Below, piece by piece: positions 1-6,409 of a stretch of DNA of 7,600 bases (its first letter is position 1; the number at the start of each line of letters is the position of its first letter). Below the pieces are notes generated by a model, which was not told the DNA's origin, did no database searches, and saw only the letters and a program-made list of their open reading frames with translations. Source of the stretch: Caryophanales bacterium UBA4694 (lineage in GTDB: Bacteria > Bacillota_I > Bacilli_A > RFN20 > CAG-288). The position numbers and the translations under genes were made by a program. The stretch spans positions 1 through 7,600 of the forward strand of contig DHKM01000019.1 in assembly GCA_002404835.1 (NCBI GenBank), written 5' to 3'.

Positions 1-2058
1 AATCTTAAGGATGAATTGGAAAGGATCCAGAAGCTTCTAGAAGCCAAGATGAACGGGGAAACGACGGAAAGGGAGTATCAATCCAGGGTTGATCTCGTTC
101 AGTCTAGAATAGAACTCATCGACTCCATGAACAGTGATGCCGAAATCTTCTACAGCCATTATTACCTATGTTTGATATCGCGTTCGAAAAATGACGCGGA
201 ATCCACTTTGGACAGGGCAAAATCCATCTTAGATTCGGGAGGTTTACCTGCAAGGAGATTAGGGGATGAAGAATTGGCTTCTTTCCTTTCTGCCGCCTTT
301 GATCCATATGGGCAAAAGATTGATATCGATAATGTTAAATTTTCTCTTATGAGGGCAAAGCAAAACGGGGAATCACTGTCGCACATTGTCCTCAACGATT
401 GCCCGCTCAAGGTGAATAATGGATGGGGAGAAGCCCTTTTCGACATGGAAAACACGAAGGTCGTGATGAGAATTAAACCGGTGGATAAGGCGAAAGCCGT
501 GAAAAGAATCGACAACGCAATCCTTGAAATCCAGACGGGCACCGGCTCCTTTAGAGCTAGCGACGTTCTCGATAAAGAAGTCCATCTGGATTCCCTCCAG
601 GATTTGCTGGAAGGCGTTCAAAATGAGAATGAGACGTTATTCGATACGACCGTCATAATCGCTGTTTATGACAAATCGGGTGAGAGCAAAAACAGGAAAG
701 CCGTCAAGGCGAAGCTTAGGGATATGGGCTTTGGCTACACCGAGATGCTCGGAAGGCAAAATGATGCCTACGTGACGTCGATGCTTTCATCCATCGACAA
801 AGTAAAGGTTAGCCGTGGAATCCAAACGTCTTCCATCGCCGCTTGCTTTCCTTTTGTTTCGAATTCCATCATGGACAAAAATGGATTGCTGATTGGCGAG
901 AATAGGCTTCCTGTGTTTTTGGATTTTTTTAAGAGGGACAGCGAATTCGTCAATTCGAACATGGTCATCATGGGAAAGCCAGGCTCCGGGAAGTCCTATG
1001 CTGCCAAGACAATCATCTCTTCCTTGGCAAGCGATGACTGCAGAGTGTTCGTACTTGACCCCGAAAACGAGTATGGAAGGCTTGCGGAAAACCTAGGTGG
1101 AGCTTCTATCGACGTGTCTTTTTCAAACCATGGGATGATCAACCCCTTTGAGGTGATACTCGGAATCGACGACAATGAGAATTCCCTCTATTCGCATTTG
1201 CAGTTTTTGGAGGAGTTCTACCGCTTGATACTCAAAGGAATCAACGAAGATTCGCTTGAGCTTTTAAACAAAATCACCCAAGAACTGTACAAACGTAAAG
1301 GAATCGGTCCCGAATCAGATTTCAAAGAGTTTACGCCTACAGACTATCCGACTTTCGATGAATTGGGAGAATTGGTCAAATGCAAAATCCATGAGGAAAA
1401 GGATGAATACAACCGCTCTTGCTTGAAAGTAATCGAGAATTACATATCCAAGTTCCTCGCAGGAGGAAGAAACTCCAATCTATGGAACGGACATACTTCC
1501 TTCTCGCCGAAAGAACAATTCCTTTCCTTCAATTTCCAAAGGCTTTTGGCGAATAAAAACGATACGACCGCCAACGCCCAGATGCTCCTCATATTGAAAT
1601 GGGTCGAGAATGAGGTTATGAAGAACAGGGATAGAAACATCAGAAGCGGAAAGAAAAGAAGAATCGTCGTCGCCATAGATGAAGCGCATTTGTTTATCGA
1701 TGACAAATACCCGATAGCTTTGGACTTCATGTACCAGCTTGCGAAGAGAATTCGAAAATACGATGGCATGCTTATCATCATCACCCAAAACGTGAAGGAT
1801 TTCACCATAAGCCCAGAGACGATAAGGAAATCCAGCGCCATCATCAACGTCTCCCAGTATTCCATGATTTTCTCCCTTTCACCGAATGACATGACCGAGC
1901 TTTGCACCCTGTATCAAAATGCTGGCTGCATCAATGAATCGGAGAAGGATGCCATTATTCACAATCCTAGGGGAAGGGCATTCCTCGTTTCTTCACCAAG
2001 CAAAAGAGGCTGCTTCGATATCGTGGCGACGGATATGGAGGAAAAATATTTCTCATAA
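1..2058 (+). CDS. VirB4/TraC-family conjugation ATPase, 5'-truncated by window edge
   Basis: This is the motor ATPase of a type IV secretion (conjugation) apparatus, which powers pilus or channel assembly and DNA transfer at the inner face of the membrane. The frame is open to base 1 with no stop. The TTG at 16 is only the first possible start, and the true start lies outside; perhaps 90-130 N-terminal residues are missing compared with the family. Numbering from that TTG, residues 30-250 match the VirB4/CagE-type N-terminal domain in character. A Walker A motif (GKPGSGKS, 320-327) is followed by the LDPENEYG stretch (347-354). Walker B is VVAIDEAH (551-558), followed by the IIITQN sensor segment (587-592) and an arginine in IRKSS (604) that could act in trans. 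The end of the protein looks natural. No relaxase, coupling protein or other conjugation gene is visible downstream, so this may be the last gene of its module here. Family assignment is firm; the exact element type is unknown. Confidence 0.92.
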   Translation, partial: NLKDELERIQKLLEAKMNGETTEREYQSRVDLVQSRIELIDSMNSDAEIFYSHYYLCLISRSKNDAESTLDRAKSILDSGGLPARRLGDEELASFLSAAFDPYGQKIDIDNVKFSLMRAKQNGESLSHIVLNDCPLKVNNGWGEALFDMENTKVVMRIKPVDKAKAVKRIDNAILEIQTGTGSFRASDVLDKEVHLDSLQDLLEGVQNENETLFDTTVIIAVYDKSGESKNRKAVKAKLRDMGFGYTEMLGRQNDAYVTSMLSSIDKVKVSRGIQTSSIAACFPFVSNSIMDKNGLLIGENRLPVFLDFFKRDSEFVNSNMVIMGKPGSGKSYAAKTIISSLASDDCRVFVLDPENEYGRLAENLGGASIDVSFSNHGMINPFEVILGIDDNENSLYSHLQFLEEFYRLILKGINEDSLELLNKITQELYKRKGIGPESDFKEFTPTDYPTFDELGELVKCKIHEEKDEYNRSCLKVIENYISKFLAGGRNSNLWNGHTSFSPKEQFLSFNFQRLLANKNDTTANAQMLLILKWVENEVMKNRDRNIRSGKKRRIVVAIDEAHLFIDDKYPIALDFMYQLAKRIRKYDGMLIIITQNVKDFTISPETIRKSSAIINVSQYSMIFSLSPNDMTELCTLYQNAGCINESEKDAIIHNPRGRAFLVSSPSKRGCFDIVATDMEEKYFS

Positions 2059-2075
2059 AAAACGGAAAAACTCCG
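2057..2075 (-). terminator. Possible weak minus-strand terminator
   Basis: On the minus strand, CGGAG and TTCCG can pair (with a G-T wobble) around a three-base loop, followed by six T residues. The stem is short. It could stop minus-strand read-through before it becomes antisense to the conjugation ATPase. Evidence is weak because a 4-5 bp stem arises easily by chance in A/T-rich sequence. Confidence 0.25.
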
Positions 2076-2082
2076 CAAAGCC

Positions 2083-2111
2083 TTAATAAAACGAGCGGGT
2101 TATGCTAGTAT
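2083..2111 (+). promoter_or_regulatory. Extended -10 promoter for the small RNA
   Basis: A TTAATA hexamer at 2083-2088 (four of six to TTGACA) lies 17 bases before TAGTAT at 2106-2111. The -10 is preceded by TGC, giving the extended form TGnTAGTAT. Transcription would start near 2118. No open reading frame with a ribosome binding site follows before the terminator, so the product would be a non-coding RNA. Confidence 0.55.
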
Positions 2112-2117
2112 GTAATC

Positions 2118-2265
2118 AATCAGATGCATATGATTCGCAGGTGTTCCTAAGTATTCGTGGAACCGAGTTGAGCGTAGTGCCTTGGGCTCGTTAAAAGGAA
2201 GTTGCACATTCAGCCATGGAACAGCGTGGTGGTTCTCAAGCTCTTAGCCTTAAAGAGCTTTTTGT
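2118..2265 (+). ncRNA. Candidate structured small RNA, family not recognised
   Basis: A stand-alone transcription unit of about 145 nt runs from a predicted start near 2118 to a terminator. Several helices can be seen: GGAACCG (2159-2165) with TGGTTCT (2230-2236), seven pairs including two wobbles, could close a multibranch structure. Within it lie CCATG (2214-2218) with CGTGG (2225-2229), stacked directly on the closing helix, and GAG (2165-2167) with CTC (2187-2189), which competes for one base. An alternative hairpin pairs GTTCC (2143-2147) with GGAAC (2159-2163). I see no tRNA, tmRNA, RNase P or SRP signature. The TTAAAA (2191-2196) followed by CACATTCA (2204-2211) faintly recalls the 3' strand of the 6S RNA bubble, but I find no long stem closing the two ends, which argues against 6S. 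The other reading is that this is simply the long 3' untranslated region of the conjugation operon. Ends are estimates. Confidence 0.5.
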
Positions 2266-2267
2266 TT
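2238..2267 (+). terminator. Rho-independent terminator, plus strand
   Basis: An 8-bp perfect stem (AAGCTCTT at 2238-2245 with AAGAGCTT at 2253-2260) has a 7-base loop and runs into TTTTTGTTT. There is no T tract on the other strand, so it is directional. It would end both the candidate small RNA and any transcript running on from the conjugation ATPase. Confidence 0.8.
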
Positions 2268-2271
2268 GATC

Positions 2272-2299
2272 AAAAAAAACCGCTCAAATAATGAACGGG
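2272..2299 (-). terminator. Rho-independent terminator of the sigma/protease operon
   Basis: In the minus-strand RNA, CCGUUC (from 2298-2293) pairs with GAGCGG (from 2285-2280) around a 7-base loop and is followed by eight U residues (2279-2272). One pair is G-U in the minus-strand RNA but would be a C-A mismatch in the plus-strand RNA, which supports the direction. It lies 26 bases past the protease stop codon and only about four bases from the tail of the plus-strand terminator. Confidence 0.75.
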
Positions 2300-2324
2300 T
2301 GAGAGAAATGAAAGTGTTAATATG

Positions 2325-5054
2325 CTATAATTTTTGAATTTTCAAAGAAATATCATCTCCTGCTCCATTAGAATCCAGTACATTTGATGGGTTATATTGG
2401 CAATAGAATATTGCATAGGTTTTTCCTTTTAAGTAACTGTTTTCAATTGCGGCGTTTCTACCATCATAATCGTCGTTGTAGTTGACGTTATAGACATTAT
2501 CATTCGGTGATGTGGGATCGACCACATATAAGTAATTGTCGAATTCGCTCGTTAGACTTAGTTTATATTTTCCATCTTCAGGAACTGTCCAAGTAATCAT
2601 TTTTGAATATTTAGTTGCTAAATAGGAACCCCATTCATAATTAGGGTAGTCTTTGATGTTTACAAAATTTTCAAATTGATACATGTTCGCAGCATCGTTG
2701 GATTTCGCGCCATAGATAGGGGCAATGCAAAGTTTTGTTAAACCGCCTGTGGATGAGCCATACATTTGTAGTTTGAGTAAGTAGTTTGTATCACTGTAAA
2801 GATAACGATAAATCAAGGCATTTCTTCCATACCCATCGTCATCGTCTGATTCGATGAGTGTTGTTCCGTCGGCACTGTATAAGCTCATTACGACATCGCT
2901 ATTTCCGAAGGTTTGTAGCAGCTTTGTTCCCGAGAAATCGAACTTTATGTTAAACGTGTACTCTGTGCTAGGGGCTATTGCTATGCTTCTTTCAAAATAT
3001 CTACTATTTGAAATTGAAATTGTTTCTATCGCTGAATTGGGCTTGTTGAATTCGTAGTAACTTGAATAATACGGGCCGGTTTCAGAGCCTAAAGTGGCAT
3101 ATGATTTGATTCTTGCATAGTATTTACCGCCGTTAGCAGCAACTATTTTTCTCCACAAATGGGATGGAATCTGTGTCCTTGTTGATGTTGTTTCATATTC
3201 GCCGATAAAACCCATGCTTGAATCATAAAATGATAGAATGAATTTGTTGTTGCCATAGTTATAGGTGTTTTCGTTGAAAGATATGTCGCTTCCGTTTGCC
3301 GTCCAAGAAAATGTAGGGCTTATTGAATAGTCATCCAAGGAAGAGGTAATTGAGAAGTTGGACGCGCTCAGTCTAAAACCTTCGAGTAATTTTCCTAGGG
3401 AATCCTGAGAAAAGGAGAGTCCGCTATTTGTCAACGAATTGATGAAACAACTAAAATTCTCAGGATTATATGCAGTCATGACGGTCCAAAGGTCGGAATC
3501 CGAAATAGAAATTTTATCATAAGAAAGCGAATTCTCGGTATCCCACAGCCTATACAAAAAACTCATTATGATTTGTTCATCTGACTCCCCATCATAGCTA
3601 TTGTATTTCCACGAGTTTTCGTTGCTGGTCGCTTTTAGATTTTGCTTTACCTTGTTATATGATTCATATTTCGAATCGCCTACTGTAGGGATGGTTTTGA
3701 TATCGCTAGAAAACGTTGACTGTGCTGAAACCGCAAAGAAAGTGGGCCAAGCTTCTTTCCAGGCTAGACCCACACCTTGTTTCTTTGCATTCACGATTTC
3801 CGTGCTATCGATGTTGTAATTAGATGATTGTTGACTTTTGAGATTAAAATAATTGTAGATGTCATTATAGTTTATATAGTGCGTCCCATAATAATTTTGC
3901 TGAAAATAATGGTATTGGAGATGATGCCCATATTCATGTCCGATTGTATCCCATGATGCATGAACAGCCGGGTATCCAGAATTGTTTTGTGACGCCTTTC
4001 CTAGATGTATGGTATTGCTTCCATTCGAATAGAAAGAACCTTCTTCATCATCATTAACTGGATAAATGATTTTACATTGTTCGATGTCATTTCCGCCATT
4101 CAAAGATCTTGCATAATTTGAATAGTTGTAAATGGCAGAAAATATCTGCATCGCTCTTGCTAAATCGTCATTTTTGGAAATGGAGAAAACATACGTTCCA
4201 AAATTATACGAATCATTGTTTTCCATTCCTTGTAGCCTTTGGGCATATTCATAGACTGTTCCTGAATCGTTGATCACTTTTCCCATATTGTTTTCGGCAT
4301 AGACATGAATGTCGCATTCATAGGCCCAAGCTGTCCAAATGCCACTGAAGTTGATGCTAAAGTATCCAGATGAGTTGGTGTAAGTTGAGGCATCTCCCCA
4401 ACTACCTGTGAATGTAAGCTTCACTTTTGCGCCGACCAAAGGATGTTGTTTGCCTGCATCATCCGTCCACTTCAGATAGCCATAAACTTTTCCACCTGCA
4501 ATGACCCGGTTCGGGCCGCCTGCGGTGTCTTTGAAATCGGCCGTGGGTCCTCTATCTTCCGCTTCGATTGAATCATTATCCATGTATTGATGTCCGGGAA
4601 GTTCGTTTAGCAAAGCCAAAGCAGAATACTTTGATATACAGGAAATGGCGTAATTTCCGTTTTGTCCTTTCATGGAATAGATGGTTCCATTGGCTTTTAT
4701 TCCGTCATTTTCGAATTCTATTGCCAAGCAGCCGTCAACGGAAGGCAGTTTGCAGGAAAATGCAAAGGTTCCTTTGCTAAAGCTCATTTCGTCTAATGTG
4801 ATATTTCCAGACGTTTTCAGTATGGGCTTTGACTGATAATCGGTTGTGATTTTGAATTTGAAATACTCACTTTCCGTAATGATCCCATTACCAAAATCAA
4901 AAGCAATCTTGGCTGCCGTATCTTCGTTGTTTTCCACACATGATGAATTGAAGGTTTGCTTTGGCTGGTTCGATTCTTCCCTGATTCCGTCATGCATTGT
5001 TCCGCCGTTAAATCCCAGTAAGGAGATCACGGCAAGTGTCAGAAGTTTATTCAT
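2325..5054 (-). CDS. Secreted zinc metalloprotease (HExxH, gluzincin-like) with accessory beta domains
   Basis: A predicted secreted protease of 909 residues. A short Sec-type signal is likely at residues 1 to about 17 (MNKLL then a hydrophobic run); there is no lipobox cysteine and no later membrane segment, so it is probably released. Residues about 188-250 resemble a carboxypeptidase-regulatory or transthyretin-like beta domain (VIAGGKVYGYL...SGYFSINF). The catalytic motif is HEYGH at 373-377, and the likely third zinc ligand is Glu434 in WKEAW. A downstream DEQIIMSFLYRLWD (492-505) fits the E...LWD pattern of secreted peptidases of this type. Residues about 566-670 look like a fibronectin-III-like domain. 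Two pre-peptidase-C-like domains follow (about 688-783 and 800-909), sharing DD-x-GRNA at 739-746 and 862-868. It starts 8 bases inside the end of the preceding gene, with an AGGA eight bases upstream, implying coupled translation. Substrate unknown; exact peptidase family not assigned. Confidence 0.85.
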   Translation of the reverse strand: MNKLLTLAVISLLGFNGGTMHDGIREESNQPKQTFNSSCVENNEDTAAKIAFDFGNGIITESEYFKFKITTDYQSKPILKTSGNITLDEMSFSKGTFAFSCKLPSVDGCLAIEFENDGIKANGTIYSMKGQNGNYAISCISKYSALALLNELPGHQYMDNDSIEAEDRGPTADFKDTAGGPNRVIAGGKVYGYLKWTDDAGKQHPLVGAKVKLTFTGSWGDASTYTNSSGYFSINFSGIWTAWAYECDIHVYAENNMGKVINDSGTVYEYAQRLQGMENNDSYNFGTYVFSISKNDDLARAMQIFSAIYNYSNYARSLNGGNDIEQCKIIYPVNDDEEGSFYSNGSNTIHLGKASQNNSGYPAVHASWDTIGHEYGHHLQYHYFQQNYYGTHYINYNDIYNYFNLKSQQSSNYNIDSTEIVNAKKQGVGLAWKEAWPTFFAVSAQSTFSSDIKTIPTVGDSKYESYNKVKQNLKATSNENSWKYNSYDGESDEQIIMSFLYRLWDTENSLSYDKISISDSDLWTVMTAYNPENFSCFINSLTNSGLSFSQDSLGKLLEGFRLSASNFSITSSLDDYSISPTFSWTANGSDISFNENTYNYGNNKFILSFYDSSMGFIGEYETTSTRTQIPSHLWRKIVAANGGKYYARIKSYATLGSETGPYYSSYYEFNKPNSAIETISISNSRYFERSIAIAPSTEYTFNIKFDFSGTKLLQTFGNSDVVMSLYSADGTTLIESDDDDGYGRNALIYRYLYSDTNYLLKLQMYGSSTGGLTKLCIAPIYGAKSNDAANMYQFENFVNIKDYPNYEWGSYLATKYSKMITWTVPEDGKYKLSLTSEFDNYLYVVDPTSPNDNVYNVNYNDDYDGRNAAIENSYLKGKTYAIFYCQYNPSNVLDSNGAGDDISLKIQKL

Positions 5055-5823
5055 TAATGTTTTCCTTTTTCTCGGGCTCCAAAAATTCTATGAGTCCATC
5101 TTTTAGAACGTACCTGATCGATCTTTTGTCATAACATTCAACCTTGTTGTTTTCCTTGCCGTATGCGGTTTCGTGGCCGTCGACAAAGACTGAGGCAAAG
5201 GTGTCTCCATCTAGTGGTTCTATAGTGAATGTATACAATAAGATGCCTGCGCTTTCATATCCGGATAAATCGTCATAGGCTACAACATCCATGATCGAAT
5301 TCTCTTTCGAGTAGAATTGTCTGCCGAAGAAATATGAGATTTCATGTTCTGAACTGAAGATTTCCTTTTCGGAAATGGTCTTTCCTGAAGAGTTTGAAAT
5401 GACTGTTCTTTTTAAGGCCAAACTCAGTGTCTGCTGCTTTGAAAACGTAAATGAGTCCCAATCGGTGGTATGGTAATTTCCAAAGAACACTTCCAGGTTT
5501 TTCACCTTCTCTGCCTTTGTGTCGGTTCTGATCATTGTTTCGAACTGTGTCTCATAAGGTCTTACGAAAGCGTTGTCTGAATCCCGATTGAATCCGATTT
5601 CGATTGTTCTCGGCCTGCTGTCTAAGAGGCTGATCGGAATCAAGATTGCCAAAAGGACTGCTGCCATAGCCATGCAGGAAGAAAGAATAAGAAAAGGCTT
5701 TTCCTTAAAGAAGTGCATTTTTCTTTCTTTCTGCTTTTCGATTCTTTCAAAGGCTTTGTCGAAATCAAAAGTTGGGACCTTTATCGATTTCTTTGATTCT
5801 TTGATTCTTTCATCGATTGTCAT
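5047..5823 (-). CDS. Single-pass membrane protein, probable anti-sigma factor
   Basis: A 258-residue protein with a charged, helical cytoplasmic N-terminus (1-42, rich in Lys and Glu), one transmembrane segment (about 43-67, very hydrophobic) and a roughly 190-residue outer domain with no motif I recognise. The topology, and the position immediately after an ECF sigma gene, match membrane-bound anti-sigma factors, in which the N-terminal part holds the sigma factor and the outer part senses a signal. I see no zinc-binding HxxxCxxC anti-sigma motif, so the role is inferred from context and topology. The start overlaps the sigma gene by 14 bases, with AAGGAG at 5833-5838 inside that gene, nine bases before the ATG. 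The 3' end overlaps the protease gene by 8 bases. The outer domain could instead be a chaperone or inhibitor of the protease. Confidence 0.6.
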   Translation of the reverse strand: MTIDERIKESKKSIKVPTFDFDKAFERIEKQKERKMHFFKEKPFLILSSCMAMAAVLLAILIPISLLDSRPRTIEIGFNRDSDNAFVRPYETQFETMIRTDTKAEKVKNLEVFFGNYHTTDWDSFTFSKQQTLSLALKRTVISNSSGKTISEKEIFSSEHEISYFFGRQFYSKENSIMDVVAYDDLSGYESAGILLYTFTIEPLDGDTFASVFVDGHETAYGKENNKVECYDKRSIRYVLKDGLIEFLEPEKKENINE

Positions 5824-6313
5824 TTTCTTTTTCTCCTTCCAATAGGGTCTTCAAATATTCCCTTCCTCTCTGAAGCCTTTTTCTTACGGCTTCCTCCGAG
5901 ATGAACAGAAGCGAGGCGATCTCCTTTACTGTCATGTCGCCATAATAGAAAAAACGGATAGGCTCCTGATATTTTTTAGGAATCTTCGAAAGTGAAAGGA
6001 GGATTATGTCTTCATTTTCATAAAGTTCGGCTCTCTTCCCGTCTTGGCTTCTCATCGTCTCGTATTGCCTCTGCGCTTCGCTTGTCCTTTTCTCTTTGCG
6101 GATAATGTCAAGACATCTGTTCCTCGTTGTCTTCAATAGGAATGATTTGATGTTTCTGCTGTCTTTCGGCGTATGGAAATAGAATTCGAGGAAGATGTCC
6201 TGTGCGATGTCCTCTGCCACCTCCTTTCTTTTCACGTAGGAGAAGGCAAAACGATAAATATCGGGATAGAATTCTCGGTAAACTGACTCAAAATAATCAT
6301 CATCTTGTCTCAT
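5810..6313 (-). CDS. ECF-family RNA polymerase sigma factor
   Basis: A 167-residue sigma-70 family factor with only regions 2 and 4, the size and layout of the extracytoplasmic-function group. Region 2 covers about residues 7-76: YRFAFSYVKRKEVAEDIAQD is the core-binding part (20-39), and IKSFLLKTTRNRCLDIIRKEKR (55-76) is the helix for -10 recognition. Region 4 covers about 104-158, with a helix-turn-helix MTVKEIASLLFISEEAVRKRLQRGREYLK that reads the -35. An AAGGAG at 6323-6328 lies nine bases before the ATG. It heads a three-gene operon with the membrane protein and the protease. Factors of this kind usually activate their own promoter, but I could not identify a convincing ECF promoter in the 69 bases left between the start codon and the adjacent insertion sequence. 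The sigma assignment is secure; the inducing signal is unknown. Confidence 0.93.
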   Translation of the reverse strand: MRQDDDYFESVYREFYPDIYRFAFSYVKRKEVAEDIAQDIFLEFYFHTPKDSRNIKSFLLKTTRNRCLDIIRKEKRTSEAQRQYETMRSQDGKRAELYENEDIILLSLSKIPKKYQEPIRFFYYGDMTVKEIASLLFISEEAVRKRLQRGREYLKTLLEGEKENDNR

Positions 6314-6340
6314 CCTTGAAATCTCCTTTCATATATACAA

Positions 6341-6355
6341 CGTCTGGTAAAGACG
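6341..6355. repeat. Small inverted repeat upstream of the sigma gene
   Basis: CGTCT, five bases, then AGACG: a perfect 5-bp dyad 28 bases before the sigma start codon, in the only DNA between that gene and the insertion sequence. On the minus strand both half-sites begin or end in CGT-type sequence, such as CGTCTT and CGTTGT, that could serve as ECF -10 elements. It could be an operator, part of the promoter, or chance. Confidence 0.3.
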
Positions 6356-6382
6356 AAAGGTGACAGAAAACATAAAAAGTTT

Positions 6383-6409
6383 TTCGATTAATGGAGAATA
6401 GTGTTGGTC
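6383..6409. repeat. Left terminal inverted repeat of the insertion sequence
   Basis: 27 bases starting TTCGATTAATGG and ending GTTGGTC, an exact reverse complement of 7574-7600. Identity stops at the inner boundary. The TGA stop codon of the transposase (6408-6410) overlaps the inner end of the repeat, so the gene uses the element to its very edge. Confidence 0.95.

Noticed and set aside
1440..1907. Long minus-strand frame opposite the conjugation ATPase
   Set aside because: It lies wholly within a well-supported gene with Walker motifs on the other strand, and its translation looks like low-complexity shadow sequence.
2102..2194. A 30-codon plus-strand frame starting at the ATG at 2102 in the intergenic gap
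   Set aside because: The ATG lies inside the predicted -10 region, there is no ribosome binding site, and the peptide has no recognisable character. A non-coding RNA fits better.
2118..2265. SRP RNA, tmRNA, T-box or origin-of-transfer identity for the small-RNA segment
   Set aside because: The SRP GGAA/GGAAGCA loop, the tRNA-like ends, the T-box AGGGTGGNACCGCG core and any known nic-site pattern are all absent.
2323..2331. A perfect extended -10 (TGCTATAAT) on the plus strand at the end of the protease gene
   Set aside because: There is no -35 at a usable distance, and it overlaps the 3' end of an A/T-rich gene. It would make an antisense transcript, but nothing else supports that.
6332..6337. 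TATATA as the -10 of the sigma operon
   Set aside because: Transcription would start within the AAGGAG ribosome binding site, leaving it out of the mRNA.
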